Assembly: GCF_018131015.1 (NCBI RefSeq)
Contig: NZ_JAFCJJ010000012.1
Span: 62,001 to 126,000 of the forward strand
DNA length: 64,000 nucleotides
DNA from: Bradyrhizobium diazoefficiens
Lineage (GTDB): Bacteria > Pseudomonadota > Alphaproteobacteria > Rhizobiales > Xanthobacteraceae
Direction: 5' to 3'
Below the pieces are notes generated by a model, which searched no databases, was not told the DNA's origin, and saw nothing but the letters and a program-made list of their open reading frames with translations. The translations under genes were made by a program, and so were the position numbers. This document shows, piece by piece, positions 42,300-50,601 of this stretch. Every line of letters starts with the position of its first letter. Position 1 is the first letter of the stretch.

Positions 42300-43331
42300 T
42301 CAGCTCGCGCGCGAGGACAGCGCGTGGTGCTTGATGGCGCCGGAGGGCTGCTGGCCGTTGCGGGCGAGCAGATGGGTGATGGTTTCATGCAGCACGGGCT
42401 CGATCGGGCGCGGCGAATAGCCGAGCTCGTTGCGGGCCTTGCCGATGGAGAGGTCGCTCGCGGCGAGCGCGATGCGAACGCCCTCGGCGGTGCCGTTGGG
42501 CGGCCGGCGCGTGACGTGATCGGAGATGTATTCGAGCACGGTCGCGGACATCTCGGCGACCCTGCCGGGCACCACGACCGGGAACTGGCGGCGGCCGCTC
42601 ATCGCCGACATCATGCGCAGGATCCGCCCCAGCGGAACGCAGTCGCCGCCGAGGATGTAGCGCTGGCCGATGCGGCCGCGCTCCATGGCCAGCACCAGGC
42701 CGGTGGCGACGTCGCGGACATCGACGAGGTTGACCAGGAAGTCGAGATGCGGCTGCACCTTCTTCTGCAGGAAGTACCACAGCATCGCGGTCGGCGGCGT
42801 CAGCCCGTGGTCGGCCGCGCCGATCGGCATGGTCGGCGTGCCGATCACGACCGGGAAGCCAGAGGCCGCGGCCTTCGCCGCGTGATGCTCGGCGAGGGAT
42901 TTCGAGCGGGTATAGGCCCCCGGCATGACGTCGGCCGGCTGCAGCGCCTCCTCGGGGGCGAGGCCTCCGAGATCCGAATAGGCGAACAGGATCGATTCCG
43001 TCGAACAGTGCAGGAAGCGCGAGACCCCGCGCTTCATCGCGGCCGCGAGCACGATTTCGGTGCCGCGGCAATTGACGTCGTGAAAGTCCTGCTTGTTGGC
43101 GACCCACATGCCGGGCAGACCGGCGAGATGATAGACCTGATCGACGCCGGCAAGCGCAGCGTCGACCGCGGCACCGTCCAGCACCGAGCCATGCACATGT
43201 TCAACGTCTGCATTGGCGGCGGCCGGCGGCCGGACATCGAGAACGCGTACCCGCTGCCCACGGGCGCGGAGCGCTTCTACGAGATGATGTCCGATGAAAC
43301 CACTGCCACCGGTAACCAGTACGAGAGCCAT
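42300..43331 (-). CDS. NAD-dependent epimerase/reductase (extended SDR)
   Basis: 343 residues. The N-terminal NAD motif VLVTGGSGFIGHHLVEALRA is at residues 4-23 and the catalytic YxxxK is in GAYTRSKSLAEHHAAK. PVVIGTPTMPIGAADHGLTP and INLVDVRDVATG-like VNLVDVRDVATGLVLAME are typical of the dihydroflavonol-reductase/HpnA-like group. HpnA acts in hopanoid side-chain synthesis, but no hopanoid genes are here, so I leave the symbol blank. It stands between the DUF962 gene (30 bp) and the ICMT-like gene (27 bp). Confidence 0.87.
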   Translation of the reverse strand: MALVLVTGGSGFIGHHLVEALRARGQRVRVLDVRPPAAANADVEHVHGSVLDGAAVDAALAGVDQVYHLAGLPGMWVANKQDFHDVNCRGTEIVLAAAMKRGVSRFLHCSTESILFAYSDLGGLAPEEALQPADVMPGAYTRSKSLAEHHAAKAAASGFPVVIGTPTMPIGAADHGLTPPTAMLWYFLQKKVQPHLDFLVNLVDVRDVATGLVLAMERGRIGQRYILGGDCVPLGRILRMMSAMSGRRQFPVVVPGRVAEMSATVLEYISDHVTRRPPNGTAEGVRIALAASDLSIGKARNELGYSPRPIEPVLHETITHLLARNGQQPSGAIKHHALSSRAS

Positions 43332-43361
43332 GAAGAAGGTTTGCTGTTCCGCGTCTTGAAG

Positions 43362-43880
43362 CTATCGGGTTGAAAGGGAGTTGGCCGGAAGAGGCGCGAG
43401 AATCGCGGCAAGGTCGCGACGAAAACCCAGTGCAATGAATAGTTTTGCCATGACGAACATCGGTCCAAGCAGAAAATGAGAGGGGTGGTCGACCATCGAG
43501 GGTTGCCGTTCCTCGAACACCTTGTGGCCGACAACCTGCGCCGTGATCCCCAGCCCGATCAGCACCACAAAAATGGACCACATCATGGCGGTGGAGACCT
43601 GATTGCCGATTGTGGTTGCGACCGAAAGCAGCACGACCGCCGCGGCGAGAATGCCGAGCCCGATTCCGGTGTCGAGCATCAGCCAGTACACCAGCACCGG
43701 CAGCGCCAGGATGACGGCGAGGCTTACCTCGATCCCGAGCACGGGGAAGGCCACCCGCGTCAGCGGCAGCACCGCCCCGGTGAAGAGCAGGAGGATGCCG
43801 ACCACATGCATCGCGCAGTTCCAGGGGTCCCGGTGATATTCGACGTAGTCGGCCAGTTGGCGTTGAAAATTGCCAGCCAT
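43362..43880 (-). CDS. DUF962/Mpo1-like membrane protein
   Basis: 172 residues from the ATG at 43880. Histidines sit in YVEYHRDPWNCAMHVVG at about residues 12-28 and in GHKVFEERQPSMVDHPSHFL near 118-137, separated by about four membrane spans. Yeast Mpo1, of the same family, is an Fe-dependent dioxygenase in alpha-oxidation of 2-hydroxy fatty acids. Catalytic histidine positions appear conserved. It is first in a three-gene operon with an SDR and an ICMT-like methyltransferase, supporting a lipid or fatty-chain modification pathway, which is inference. Confidence 0.82.
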   Translation of the reverse strand: MAGNFQRQLADYVEYHRDPWNCAMHVVGILLLFTGAVLPLTRVAFPVLGIEVSLAVILALPVLVYWLMLDTGIGLGILAAAVVLLSVATTIGNQVSTAMMWSIFVVLIGLGITAQVVGHKVFEERQPSMVDHPSHFLLGPMFVMAKLFIALGFRRDLAAILAPLPANSLSTR

Positions 43881-44050
43881 CTCAGTCTCGCGCAATGCAG
43901 GATCGGGAAGGACGAAGACTGGCTATAGCACCTGACCGGGCAGTGCACAAACCGGCGCGCCCGTCGCGCAAGGCCGTGCGGGCGCGCCCTGCGGCAGGTC
44001 ACAAAACGCCACGACTTCAACAAGTTCCGCGCGGACCCGGGGGCGTCTGC

Positions 44051-44731
44051 TCAGTGCTTCCTGGCGGGCTTTTTCGCCGCAGGCGCAGGTGCCGCAGCGG
44101 GGCGCGGCTCGTCCTCGGGCAGCTTGGCAAAGGTCATGATCTGGGTCTGGCCGTTGACGGCCGAGGTCGGGCGGGGACGGTCGAGCAACTGTTCTTCGCC
44201 GAGACCGATCGGGGTCAGGCGCTTGGTCGAGATCTTGAACGTGTTGACCAGCACGTCGCGGATCGCATCCGCCCGGCGCTGGCTCAGGATCGCATTGGCT
44301 TCCCGCGTCTTCGAATTGGACTCGACGTGACCGACGATCAGGAACGTGTAGGGCAGCATCGAGGCATGGACCAGCGCGTCCGCAATGCGGCCGACGGTCT
44401 GGTAGGATTCGGGCTGGATGATCGGCGTGTCGGCGTCGAACTGGATCTGGGCGTTGAAGGCGGGCAGCTTGGCGAGGTCGGGCACGATCAGTGGGCGGTT
44501 CACCGGACCCGGGTCGTTCTTGATCCTGGCCTTGGCCCGCTCCATCACCTGCTGCTTCAGCGCGGGAAAGTCGATTTCGACGGCTTCCTGGAAATGGTTC
44601 AGCTTGCCGACGATGTCGTCGCGGGTCGGGGCCGTTTGCGCACTGGCCGCGCCCGCGAGCAGAGCGAGGCCAAGAACGCTCCCGAGCGCCATGCCGATCC
44701 CGGCGGTGGAAAGCCGCGCCGCTCGCATCAT
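44051..44731 (-). CDS. OmpA-family envelope protein
   Basis: 226 residues. The signal peptide ends at AGAASAQTA. A short N-terminal region is followed by an OmpA-like peptidoglycan-binding domain: AQIQFDADTPIIQPESYQTV, FLIVGHVESNSKTREANAIL and LSQRRADAIRDVLVNTFKIS, then TPIGLGEEQL. The usual GHTD is GHVES. A Pro/Ala/Lys tail ends the protein. Start 44731 overlaps the stop of the preceding gene (ATGA), so translation is coupled to that small Cys-containing exported protein. Probable role: anchoring an envelope component to peptidoglycan. Confidence 0.87.
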   Translation of the reverse strand: MMRAARLSTAGIGMALGSVLGLALLAGAASAQTAPTRDDIVGKLNHFQEAVEIDFPALKQQVMERAKARIKNDPGPVNRPLIVPDLAKLPAFNAQIQFDADTPIIQPESYQTVGRIADALVHASMLPYTFLIVGHVESNSKTREANAILSQRRADAIRDVLVNTFKISTKRLTPIGLGEEQLLDRPRPTSAVNGQTQIMTFAKLPEDEPRPAAAPAPAAKKPARKH

Positions 44732-45144
44732 CGATACCCCGCGTCGTCCACGGCCTTCAGGCAGTTGTTGCTGATGCCCTTGGGCGTCGAGATCAGGCAG
44801 GGGACCGACTTGCTGGTCTCCTTGGTCGAGCCGCCGCAGATCTTGACGATCTCGCGCTGGCAGGCATTGGCCACCGTGACGCGTGCGGCGATGCGCTTCT
44901 GGATGGCGTCGAAGGCTCCGAGATAGTCGCTCAGGCATTGCGGCGACAGCACATCCCGGTTGCGGGACAGGCATTCCTTCAGCCGGTTCGAGTCCGGATT
45001 GACGCCGCGACAATTGGCGACGATTTCCGCGCCGCAGCTTTTCGCCAGCAGCGCGATCGAATCGCCAAAGCTCATGGTTTCCGCCGCGGCAAGCGACGGC
45101 ATCCCCAATGCAAGCACGATCAGCGCGACGGAACCCCGGACCAT
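44728..45144 (-). CDS. Small Cys-containing exported protein
   Basis: 138 residues from the ATG at 45144 (MVRGSVALIVLALGMPSLAA); the frame is open 12 codons further. The signal peptide is followed by six cysteines in CGAEIVANCRGV, KECLSR, QCLSDYL, ACQREIVKICGG, and further CLISTP and NNCLKAV, resembling the pattern of cysteine-rich-repeat exported proteins. No catalytic motif seen. The stop overlaps the OmpA-like start. The pair is probably a co-translated envelope unit, with disulfide bonds expected in the periplasm. Confidence 0.75.
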   Translation of the reverse strand: MVRGSVALIVLALGMPSLAAAETMSFGDSIALLAKSCGAEIVANCRGVNPDSNRLKECLSRNRDVLSPQCLSDYLGAFDAIQKRIAARVTVANACQREIVKICGGSTKETSKSVPCLISTPKGISNNCLKAVDDAGYR

Positions 45145-45232
45145 GGCTGCATCTGATACGGGGAAGTTCGCGATGGTCAAGGGCTGTTCGGGCGAGAACC
45201 GTCGAGAGTCCGGCCAGTGCGGCCAACAGTCC

Positions 45233-45517
45233 TCACTCGGCGGCCTCAGTGCGGGGCCATTCGATCAGGACGACGGTGTGGTTCCTGAGATCCTTGGCGA
45301 CATCAGGGTCGGCCTCGAGCTCGGCCCGCGTCCGCGGCGGGGGCAGCTGCCTTCCGTCTGCCATCAGCTCCTGCGCATAAAATGCGAGCGCCTCGGGCGC
45401 ATTCTCCAGGGCTTCATCGACATCGTCGCCGCCGGAGATGCAGCCGGGCAGGTCGGGAAACCACAGGCTGACGGCGTCGTCGGGGCCGTCCTCGATGATG
45501 GCGACGTAGTGAGGCAT
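45233..45517 (-). CDS. HicB-family protein, no HicA beside it
   Basis: 94 residues. The HicB N-terminal fold is clear: MPHYVAIIEDGPDDAVSLWF then PDLPGCISGGDDVDEALENA. HicB normally neutralises the HicA mRNA-interferase toxin. The helicase gene ends 7 bp upstream on the same strand and no 60-90 residue dsRBD-like HicA is visible on either side, nor is there a clear C-terminal DNA-binding helix. It may be a solitary HicB used as a regulator, or a remnant. The start at 45517 is preferred to the open extension overlapping the helicase gene. Confidence 0.8.
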   Translation of the reverse strand: MPHYVAIIEDGPDDAVSLWFPDLPGCISGGDDVDEALENAPEALAFYAQELMADGRQLPPPRTRAELEADPDVAKDLRNHTVVLIEWPRTEAAE

Positions 45518-45524
45518 GGTTGCC

Positions 45525-48092
45525 TCACGCCCGCTGCACAAAACTGTCCACGACCTTCTTCTCGCCGGCCTTGTCGAAGGCGATGGTGAGCTTGTTGCCG
45601 TCGATCTTGGTGACACGGCCGTAGCCGAATTTCTGGTGGAAGACGCGGTCGGACAGCGAGAATTCGGAAGTCGTGCCGGTCGATTTGGCGACCAGCTCGC
45701 CCTCGATGGTCATCGGCCCGCGCTTCCTCGACGAGAAGCTGCCGAAATCGGGCCCGGATGACGAGGACGAGAACGACGCCTCTTCCTCGAAGCCGCCGCT
45801 GCGGCCGCCGCCCTTGTTGCGGTTTGCCTGGGCGCGCTGCCAGCCCGGAGTCGAATAGCTCGAGCCGAACGCCTCCATGTCGTCGAAGCGCGAGGCGCCG
45901 TAGCCCCCGCTGCCGCCCCAGCCCGAGCCGCCCTTGGATTCCGTGATCTCGACATTGGCTGCCGGCAATTCGTCGAGGAAGCGCGACGGGATTGTGGTCG
46001 ACCAGGTGCCATGGATGCGCCGGTTGGTGGCGAAATAGAGCTTTGCGCGGCGGCGGGCGCGGGTGAGGCCGACATGGCCGAGCCGGCGTTCTTCCTCGAG
46101 CCCGGCGCGGCCCTGTTCGTCCAGCGTACGCTGGCTCGGGAACAGGCCTTCCTCCCAGCCCGGCAGGAACACGTTGTCGAATTCAAGCCCCTTGGCCGAA
46201 TGCAGCGTCATCAGCGACACCGCGTCGTCCTCGGCGCCGCCCTCGCGGTCCATCACCAGCGAGATGTGCTCCAGGAACCCTTGCAGGTTCTCGAACTCCT
46301 CCATCGAGCGCACCAGCTCCTTGAGGTTCTCCAGCCGGCCGGCGGCGTCCGCCGAGCGGTCCTTCTGCCACATCTCGGTATAGCCGCTCTCGTCGAGCAC
46401 GATCTGGGCAAGGTCGGTGTGCGCGGTGACCTCGCGCTGGGCGCGCCAGCGGTCGAACTGGGTGACGAGATCGCGCAGCGAGCCGCGCGCCTTCGGCTTC
46501 AGCTCGTCGGTCTCGACCACGGCGCGCGCCGCCTCGAACAGCGGGATGCGGCGCTTGCGGGCGTGGTCGTGCAGCATCTGCACGGTGGCATCGCCGAGAC
46601 CCCGCTTCGGCGTGTTGACGATGCGCTCGAAGGCGAGATCGTCGGCCGGCGAATTGATCACGCGCAAATAGGCCAGCGCGTCGCGGATTTCGGCGCGCTC
46701 GTAGAAGCGCGGGCCGCCGATGACGCGATAGGGCAGGCCGAGCGTGACGAAACGGTCTTCGAACTCGCGCATCTGGTAGGAGGCGCGGACCAGGATTGCG
46801 ATCTCGTTCAGCTTCTCGCCCTGGCGCTGTAGCTGCTCGATCTCCTCGCCGATGCCGCGGGCTTCCTCTTCCGAGTCCCAGGCGCCGGTCACGGTGACCT
46901 TCTCGCCGTCGACGTCCTCGGTGCGCAGCGTCTTGCCGAGCCGGCCTTCATTGTGCGCGATCAGATGCGAGGCGGCGGCGAGGATGTGTCCGGTCGAGCG
47001 ATAGTTGCGCTCGAGGCGGATGACCTTGGCGCCGGGAAAATCGTGCTCGAAGCGCAGGATGTTGTCGACCTCGGCGCCGCGCCAGCCATAGATCGACTGG
47101 TCGTCGTCGCCGACGCAGCAGATGTTTTTGGTGGGAGTCTTCTCCCTCTCCCAGTCCTTCACGGGGAGAGGGTCGGGGTGAGGGGCTGCTTCCACGAGCG
47201 CGGTCTGCGGAGAGTCGTCCTCACCCGCATCGCTTCGCGATGCGACCTCTCCCCGCAAGGGGGGAGAGGTGGCAGAAGGCGCCTGCGACAGCAGCCGCAG
47301 CCACAGATACTGCGCGACGTTGGTGTCCTGATATTCGTCGACCAGGATGTATTTGAAGCGCTGCTGGTACTGCCGCAGGATGTCCGGGTGCTCGCGGAAG
47401 ATGCGGATGTTCTCCAGCAGCAGATCGCCGAAATCGGCGGCGTTCAAGATCTTCAGCCGCTCCTGGTAGCTCGCATAGAGCTTGCCGCCCTTGCCGTTGG
47501 CGAACATCGCAGCTTCGCCCGACGGCACCTGCGACGGCATCAGGCCGCGGTTCTTCCAACCGTCGATCAGCCCGGCCAGCATGCGGGCCGGCCAGCGCTT
47601 GTCGTCGATGCTCTCGGCCTGCAGGAGCTGCTTCAGAAGCCGCACTTGGTCATCGACGTCGAGCACGGTGAAATTCGACTTGAGCTGCGCCAGCTCGGCA
47701 TGGAAGCGCAGGATGCGGCCGCCGATCGAGTGGAAGGTGCCGAGCCACGGCATGCCCTCAACGGCGTGGCCGAGCATCTGGCCGAGCCGGTGCTTCATCT
47801 CGCGCGCCGCCTTGTTGGTGAAGGTCACCGACAGGATCTCGGCGGGCCGCGCGCGGCCCTGGCTCAGGATGTGGGCGATGCGCGTCGTCAGCACGCGCGT
47901 CTTGCCGGTGCCGGCGCCGGCCAGCACCAGGACCGGGCCGTCGAGGGTCTCGACCGCGTCACGCTGCTCGGGATTGAGCCCGGAGAGGTATTTCGGGCCC
48001 ACCGAGGCGCGCGCCCGCGCGGCGATGCCGCCGGCTGCGGGCTGGTGGTCGGGTACGGCTGTGATCTTGCTCGGCTCGGTCATGCGAATCAT
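45525..48092 (-). CDS. uvrD: UvrD/PcrA-type DNA helicase with an in-frame repeat insertion
   Basis: About 855-residue superfamily 1A 3'-5' helicase used in nucleotide-excision and mismatch repair. Walker A is LVLAGAGTGKTRVL, motif Ia SVTFTNKAAREMKHR, motif II ILVDEYQDTNVAQY, motif III GDDDQSIYGWRGAEVDNIL, motif IV RLERNYRS, and motifs V-VI are LMTLHSAKGLEFDNVFLPGW and HVGLTRARRRAKLYFATNRR. Between motifs II and III, residues about 271-317 form an extra stretch encoded by a palindromic repeat. A Gly/Ser-rich C-terminal linker ends in a Tudor-like tail, KFGYGRVTKIDGNKLTIAFD. The ATG at 48092 or 48083 (MTEPSK) is likely. Confidence 0.95.
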   Translation of the reverse strand: MIRMTEPSKITAVPDHQPAAGGIAARARASVGPKYLSGLNPEQRDAVETLDGPVLVLAGAGTGKTRVLTTRIAHILSQGRARPAEILSVTFTNKAAREMKHRLGQMLGHAVEGMPWLGTFHSIGGRILRFHAELAQLKSNFTVLDVDDQVRLLKQLLQAESIDDKRWPARMLAGLIDGWKNRGLMPSQVPSGEAAMFANGKGGKLYASYQERLKILNAADFGDLLLENIRIFREHPDILRQYQQRFKYILVDEYQDTNVAQYLWLRLLSQAPSATSPPLRGEVASRSDAGEDDSPQTALVEAAPHPDPLPVKDWEREKTPTKNICCVGDDDQSIYGWRGAEVDNILRFEHDFPGAKVIRLERNYRSTGHILAAASHLIAHNEGRLGKTLRTEDVDGEKVTVTGAWDSEEEARGIGEEIEQLQRQGEKLNEIAILVRASYQMREFEDRFVTLGLPYRVIGGPRFYERAEIRDALAYLRVINSPADDLAFERIVNTPKRGLGDATVQMLHDHARKRRIPLFEAARAVVETDELKPKARGSLRDLVTQFDRWRAQREVTAHTDLAQIVLDESGYTEMWQKDRSADAAGRLENLKELVRSMEEFENLQGFLEHISLVMDREGGAEDDAVSLMTLHSAKGLEFDNVFLPGWEEGLFPSQRTLDEQGRAGLEEERRLGHVGLTRARRRAKLYFATNRRIHGTWSTTIPSRFLDELPAANVEITESKGGSGWGGSGGYGASRFDDMEAFGSSYSTPGWQRAQANRNKGGGRSGGFEEEASFSSSSSGPDFGSFSSRKRGPMTIEGELVAKSTGTTSEFSLSDRVFHQKFGYGRVTKIDGNKLTIAFDKAGEKKVVDSFVQRA
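47143..47281. repeat. Palindromic repeat inside the uvrD coding sequence
   Basis: About 138 bp, a multiple of three, with three perfect hairpins: CCCTCTCCC (47144-47152) with GGGAGAGGG (47164-47172); GCATCGC-TTC-GCGATGC (47227-47243); and ACCTCTCCCC (47245-47254) with GGGGAGAGGT (47261-47270). It resembles the intergenic type F element at 4855-4972 (shared CTCCCCGCAAGG core). The reading frame is intact across it. Confidence 0.8.
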
Positions 48093-48332
48093 TGGCCCCA
48101 CGATGGCACCGCGGGGTGACGGGAGGGAGCCTTCTTAACAGGGATTGGTGCCCATATGGGGGCGCCGGGCGGGGTTTTCCACGTACGCGGCGGGCCGATT
48201 TGTTCCCGAAATTCGCGCGAATTCCACCTGGCGTCCGCCGGAACCTTCGTTCCCACGTCGAGATTGTCAGGACAAGCGAGGCGCGGTCAGCCGCACCGAT
48301 CGCAAGACAGACATCAAGACAGAGGTTTTGCC

Positions 48333-48503
48333 ATGCTTGGCTGGGTTGTGACGTTTCTCGTTATCGCACTGATCGCCGGTATCCTGGGCTTTGGCGGCGT
48401 CGCCGGCGCTTCGATCGAAATCGCCAAGATCATCTTCTTCATCGCGGTGATCCTGTTCCTGGTCTCGGCCGTGGTCGGCCTCGCCCGCGGCCGCAGGATC
48501 TAG
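48333..48503 (+). CDS. DUF1328 small membrane protein
   Basis: 56 residues, MLGWVVTFLVIALIAGILGF at the start, then GVAGASIEIAKIIFFIAVIL. Two membrane spans and a short basic end (ARGRRI). It matches the DUF1328 (YtjA) family of unknown function, often stress-associated. The ATG at 48333 follows AGAGG. The 240 bp upstream (48093-48332) presumably hold its promoter and that of uvrD in opposite directions. It converges with the thioesterase gene, only 15 bp apart. Confidence 0.9.
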   Translation: MLGWVVTFLVIALIAGILGFGGVAGASIEIAKIIFFIAVILFLVSAVVGLARGRRI

Positions 48504-48518
48504 CGCGGGATCACCGCA

Positions 48519-49016
48519 CTAGCGCTTTGAGGGCATCGCCACGTTGCGGCCGATGCCCTTTGGCCGCGGCACGGCGGCGTGGGCCGCGAGCACGGCGCGA
48601 ATGCGCGCAGCGATATCGGGCGGAAAGGCCGCCACCTTGCGCGAGCCCATGTCGATGTGGAGCGACATGTTCTCGGAGGTGGCCGACAACCAGCCCTCGG
48701 TGGCGTGCCGCAGCTCCTGGAACGTGTGCAGCCGCTTGTCGTCGGCCTCCAGCAGCAGGACCGAGACCTGGACGGGATCGCCGAAGTGGATTTCGCGCAG
48801 GTAGCGCACGTGGCACTCGGCGGTGAAGGTCGACCCGTTGCGCTCCTTCATGTAGGTGGGCCCGATCCCGAGCTGCAGCCACATCTGGTCGACCGCACGG
48901 TCGAACATCACGTTGTAATAGGCCATGTTGAGGTGGCCGTTATAGTCGATCCACTGCGGCTCGATCTGCATGACCGAAGCGCGGAACGGCTCGGCTTTGG
49001 GCGTCTCGGCGGTCAT
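48519..49016 (-). CDS. 4HBT-family acyl-CoA thioesterase
   Basis: 165 residues. The hot-dog active-site sequence IDYNGHLNMAYYNVMFDRAV has the Asp-x3-His-x-N pattern typical of YbgC/carnitine-linked 4-hydroxybenzoyl-CoA thioesterase-like enzymes. It cleaves an acyl-CoA thioester; the specific acyl group is not predictable. The FVRYLREIHFGD-like segment, HVRYLREIHFGDPVQV, completes the family pattern. It is divergent to the D-lactate-dehydrogenase-like gene, and the 103 bp between carries both promoters. Confidence 0.85.
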   Translation of the reverse strand: MTAETPKAEPFRASVMQIEPQWIDYNGHLNMAYYNVMFDRAVDQMWLQLGIGPTYMKERNGSTFTAECHVRYLREIHFGDPVQVSVLLLEADDKRLHTFQELRHATEGWLSATSENMSLHIDMGSRKVAAFPPDIAARIRAVLAAHAAVPRPKGIGRNVAMPSKR

Positions 49017-49119
49017 CTCAGCTTATTTCCCTTCCCTCGGCAATTTTGCCGGACACGCGTCCGGTCCCTTGACTTGACCGGTCATATGTCCTTTGCCACG
49101 GTTTCTTCTGTCGGGAGGA

Positions 49120-50550
49120 ATGTCCGTGGGTACAACCATCACCAATAATCCGCCGCGGCCTGAGCCGAAAGCCCTCGCGAGCGCGCTGGAACAGCTTGCC
49201 GCACGGTTCGGCAACCGCCTCGTCACCTCGCAGGCCGTGCGCGAGCAGCACGGCCACACCACGACATGGATCAAGAACCAGCCGCCGGACGGCGTGGTGA
49301 TGGCGCAGGAGACTGCCGACATCCAGGACGTGGTGCGGATCTGCGCCAAGAACCGCGTGCCCGTCATTCCCTTCGGCACCGGCACCTCGCTGGAGGGCCA
49401 GGTCAACGCGCCCGCCGGCGGCATCTCGATCGACCTGCGCGACATGAACAAGGTGCTCGCGGTGCACGCCGAGGACCTCGACTGCGTGATCCAGCCCGGC
49501 GTCACCCGCAAGGCGCTGAACGAGCATCTGCGCGACCAGGGCCTGTTCTTCCCGATCGACCCCGGCGCCGACGCCTCCCTCGGCGGCATGGCCTCGACGC
49601 GCGCTTCCGGCACCAACGCGGTGCGCTACGGTACCATGCGCGACAGCGTGCTGGCGCTGAAAGTGGTGCGCGGCGACGGCGAGATCATCACCACCGGCAC
49701 GCGCGCCAAGAAGTCGTCGGCCGGCTACGACCTGACGCATCTGTTCGTCGGCGCCGAAGGCACGCTCGGCATCATCTCGGAGCTGACCATCCGCCTGCGC
49801 GGCATTCCCGATACGATCGCGGCCGGCGCGGTCTCGTTCGAGACCGTGCATGGGGCCTGTCAGGCGGTGATCCTGGCGATCCAGACCGGCATTCCCGTGG
49901 CGCGCATCGAACTGCTCAACGCCGCGCAGGTGAAGGCCTGCAACGCCTATTCCAAGCTGACGCTGCCGGAGACGCCGCTGCTGCTGCTGGAATTCCACGG
50001 CAGCGAGGTCGAGGTCGCCGAACAGTCGAAGGCCTTCGGCGAGATCGCGAAGGATTGCGGCGGCGGCGATTTCTCCTGGACCACCAAGCCGGAGGATCGC
50101 ACAAAATTGTGGCAGGCGCGGCACGACGCCTATTGGTCGGTGAAGGCGCTGCGGCCTGGCGACAGCATCGGCGTGGTCGCAACCGACGTCTGCGTGCCGA
50201 TCTCGCGGCTTGCCGACTGCGTCAGCGAGACCGAGGAAGATCTCAAGCGCCTCAACCTGTTGTCGCCGATCGTCGGCCATGTCGGCGACGGCAATTTCCA
50301 CTGCTCGCTGGTTTGTGACACCAATGATCCAGACGAGATGGCGCGCGGGGAAGAGTTCATGCATCGCCTCGTCGAGCGCGCGCAGGCCATGGACGGCACC
50401 TGCACCGGCGAGCACGGCATCGGCCAGGGCAAGCAGAAATATCTCAAGGCCGAACTGGGACCCGAGGCGATCGATGCGATGCGGGCGCTTAAGAAGGCGC
50501 TCGATCCGCTCAACATCCTCAATCCCGGCAAGATCGTGCCGGAGGCGTAG
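49120..50550 (+). CDS. FAD-linked D-lactate dehydrogenase/glycolate-oxidase GlcD-like protein
   Basis: 476 residues from the ATG at 49120, directly after GGGAGGA. FAD-binding domain (about 50-200): IPFGTGTSLEGQVNAPAGGI and FFPIDPGADASLGGMASTRA with RYGTMRDSVL. The C-terminal FAD-oxidase domain ends with GHVGDGNFHCSLV and GEHGIGQGKQKYLKAEL. It oxidises a D-2-hydroxyacid and passes electrons to the respiratory chain or a cytochrome. Lactate is the usual substrate of the closest family, but glycolate or 2-hydroxyglutarate cannot be excluded. Confidence 0.9.
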   Translation: MSVGTTITNNPPRPEPKALASALEQLAARFGNRLVTSQAVREQHGHTTTWIKNQPPDGVVMAQETADIQDVVRICAKNRVPVIPFGTGTSLEGQVNAPAGGISIDLRDMNKVLAVHAEDLDCVIQPGVTRKALNEHLRDQGLFFPIDPGADASLGGMASTRASGTNAVRYGTMRDSVLALKVVRGDGEIITTGTRAKKSSAGYDLTHLFVGAEGTLGIISELTIRLRGIPDTIAAGAVSFETVHGACQAVILAIQTGIPVARIELLNAAQVKACNAYSKLTLPETPLLLLEFHGSEVEVAEQSKAFGEIAKDCGGGDFSWTTKPEDRTKLWQARHDAYWSVKALRPGDSIGVVATDVCVPISRLADCVSETEEDLKRLNLLSPIVGHVGDGNFHCSLVCDTNDPDEMARGEEFMHRLVERAQAMDGTCTGEHGIGQGKQKYLKAELGPEAIDAMRALKKALDPLNILNPGKIVPEA

Positions 50551-50601
50551 CGCGCGGCGCGCTGGCCGTTTATGCTCGCTCCGTCACGGCGGAGTGGCGC
50601 A

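Noticed and set aside
42300..43331. Naming the SDR gene hpnA for hopanoid synthesis
   Set aside because: Sequence resembles that group, but no other hopanoid gene is in the window and neighbours suggest another lipid role.
45145..45540. HicA toxin partner for the HicB-like gene
   Set aside because: No ORF of the right size with a HicA-like sequence is visible on either strand next to it; the upstream neighbour is the helicase gene.
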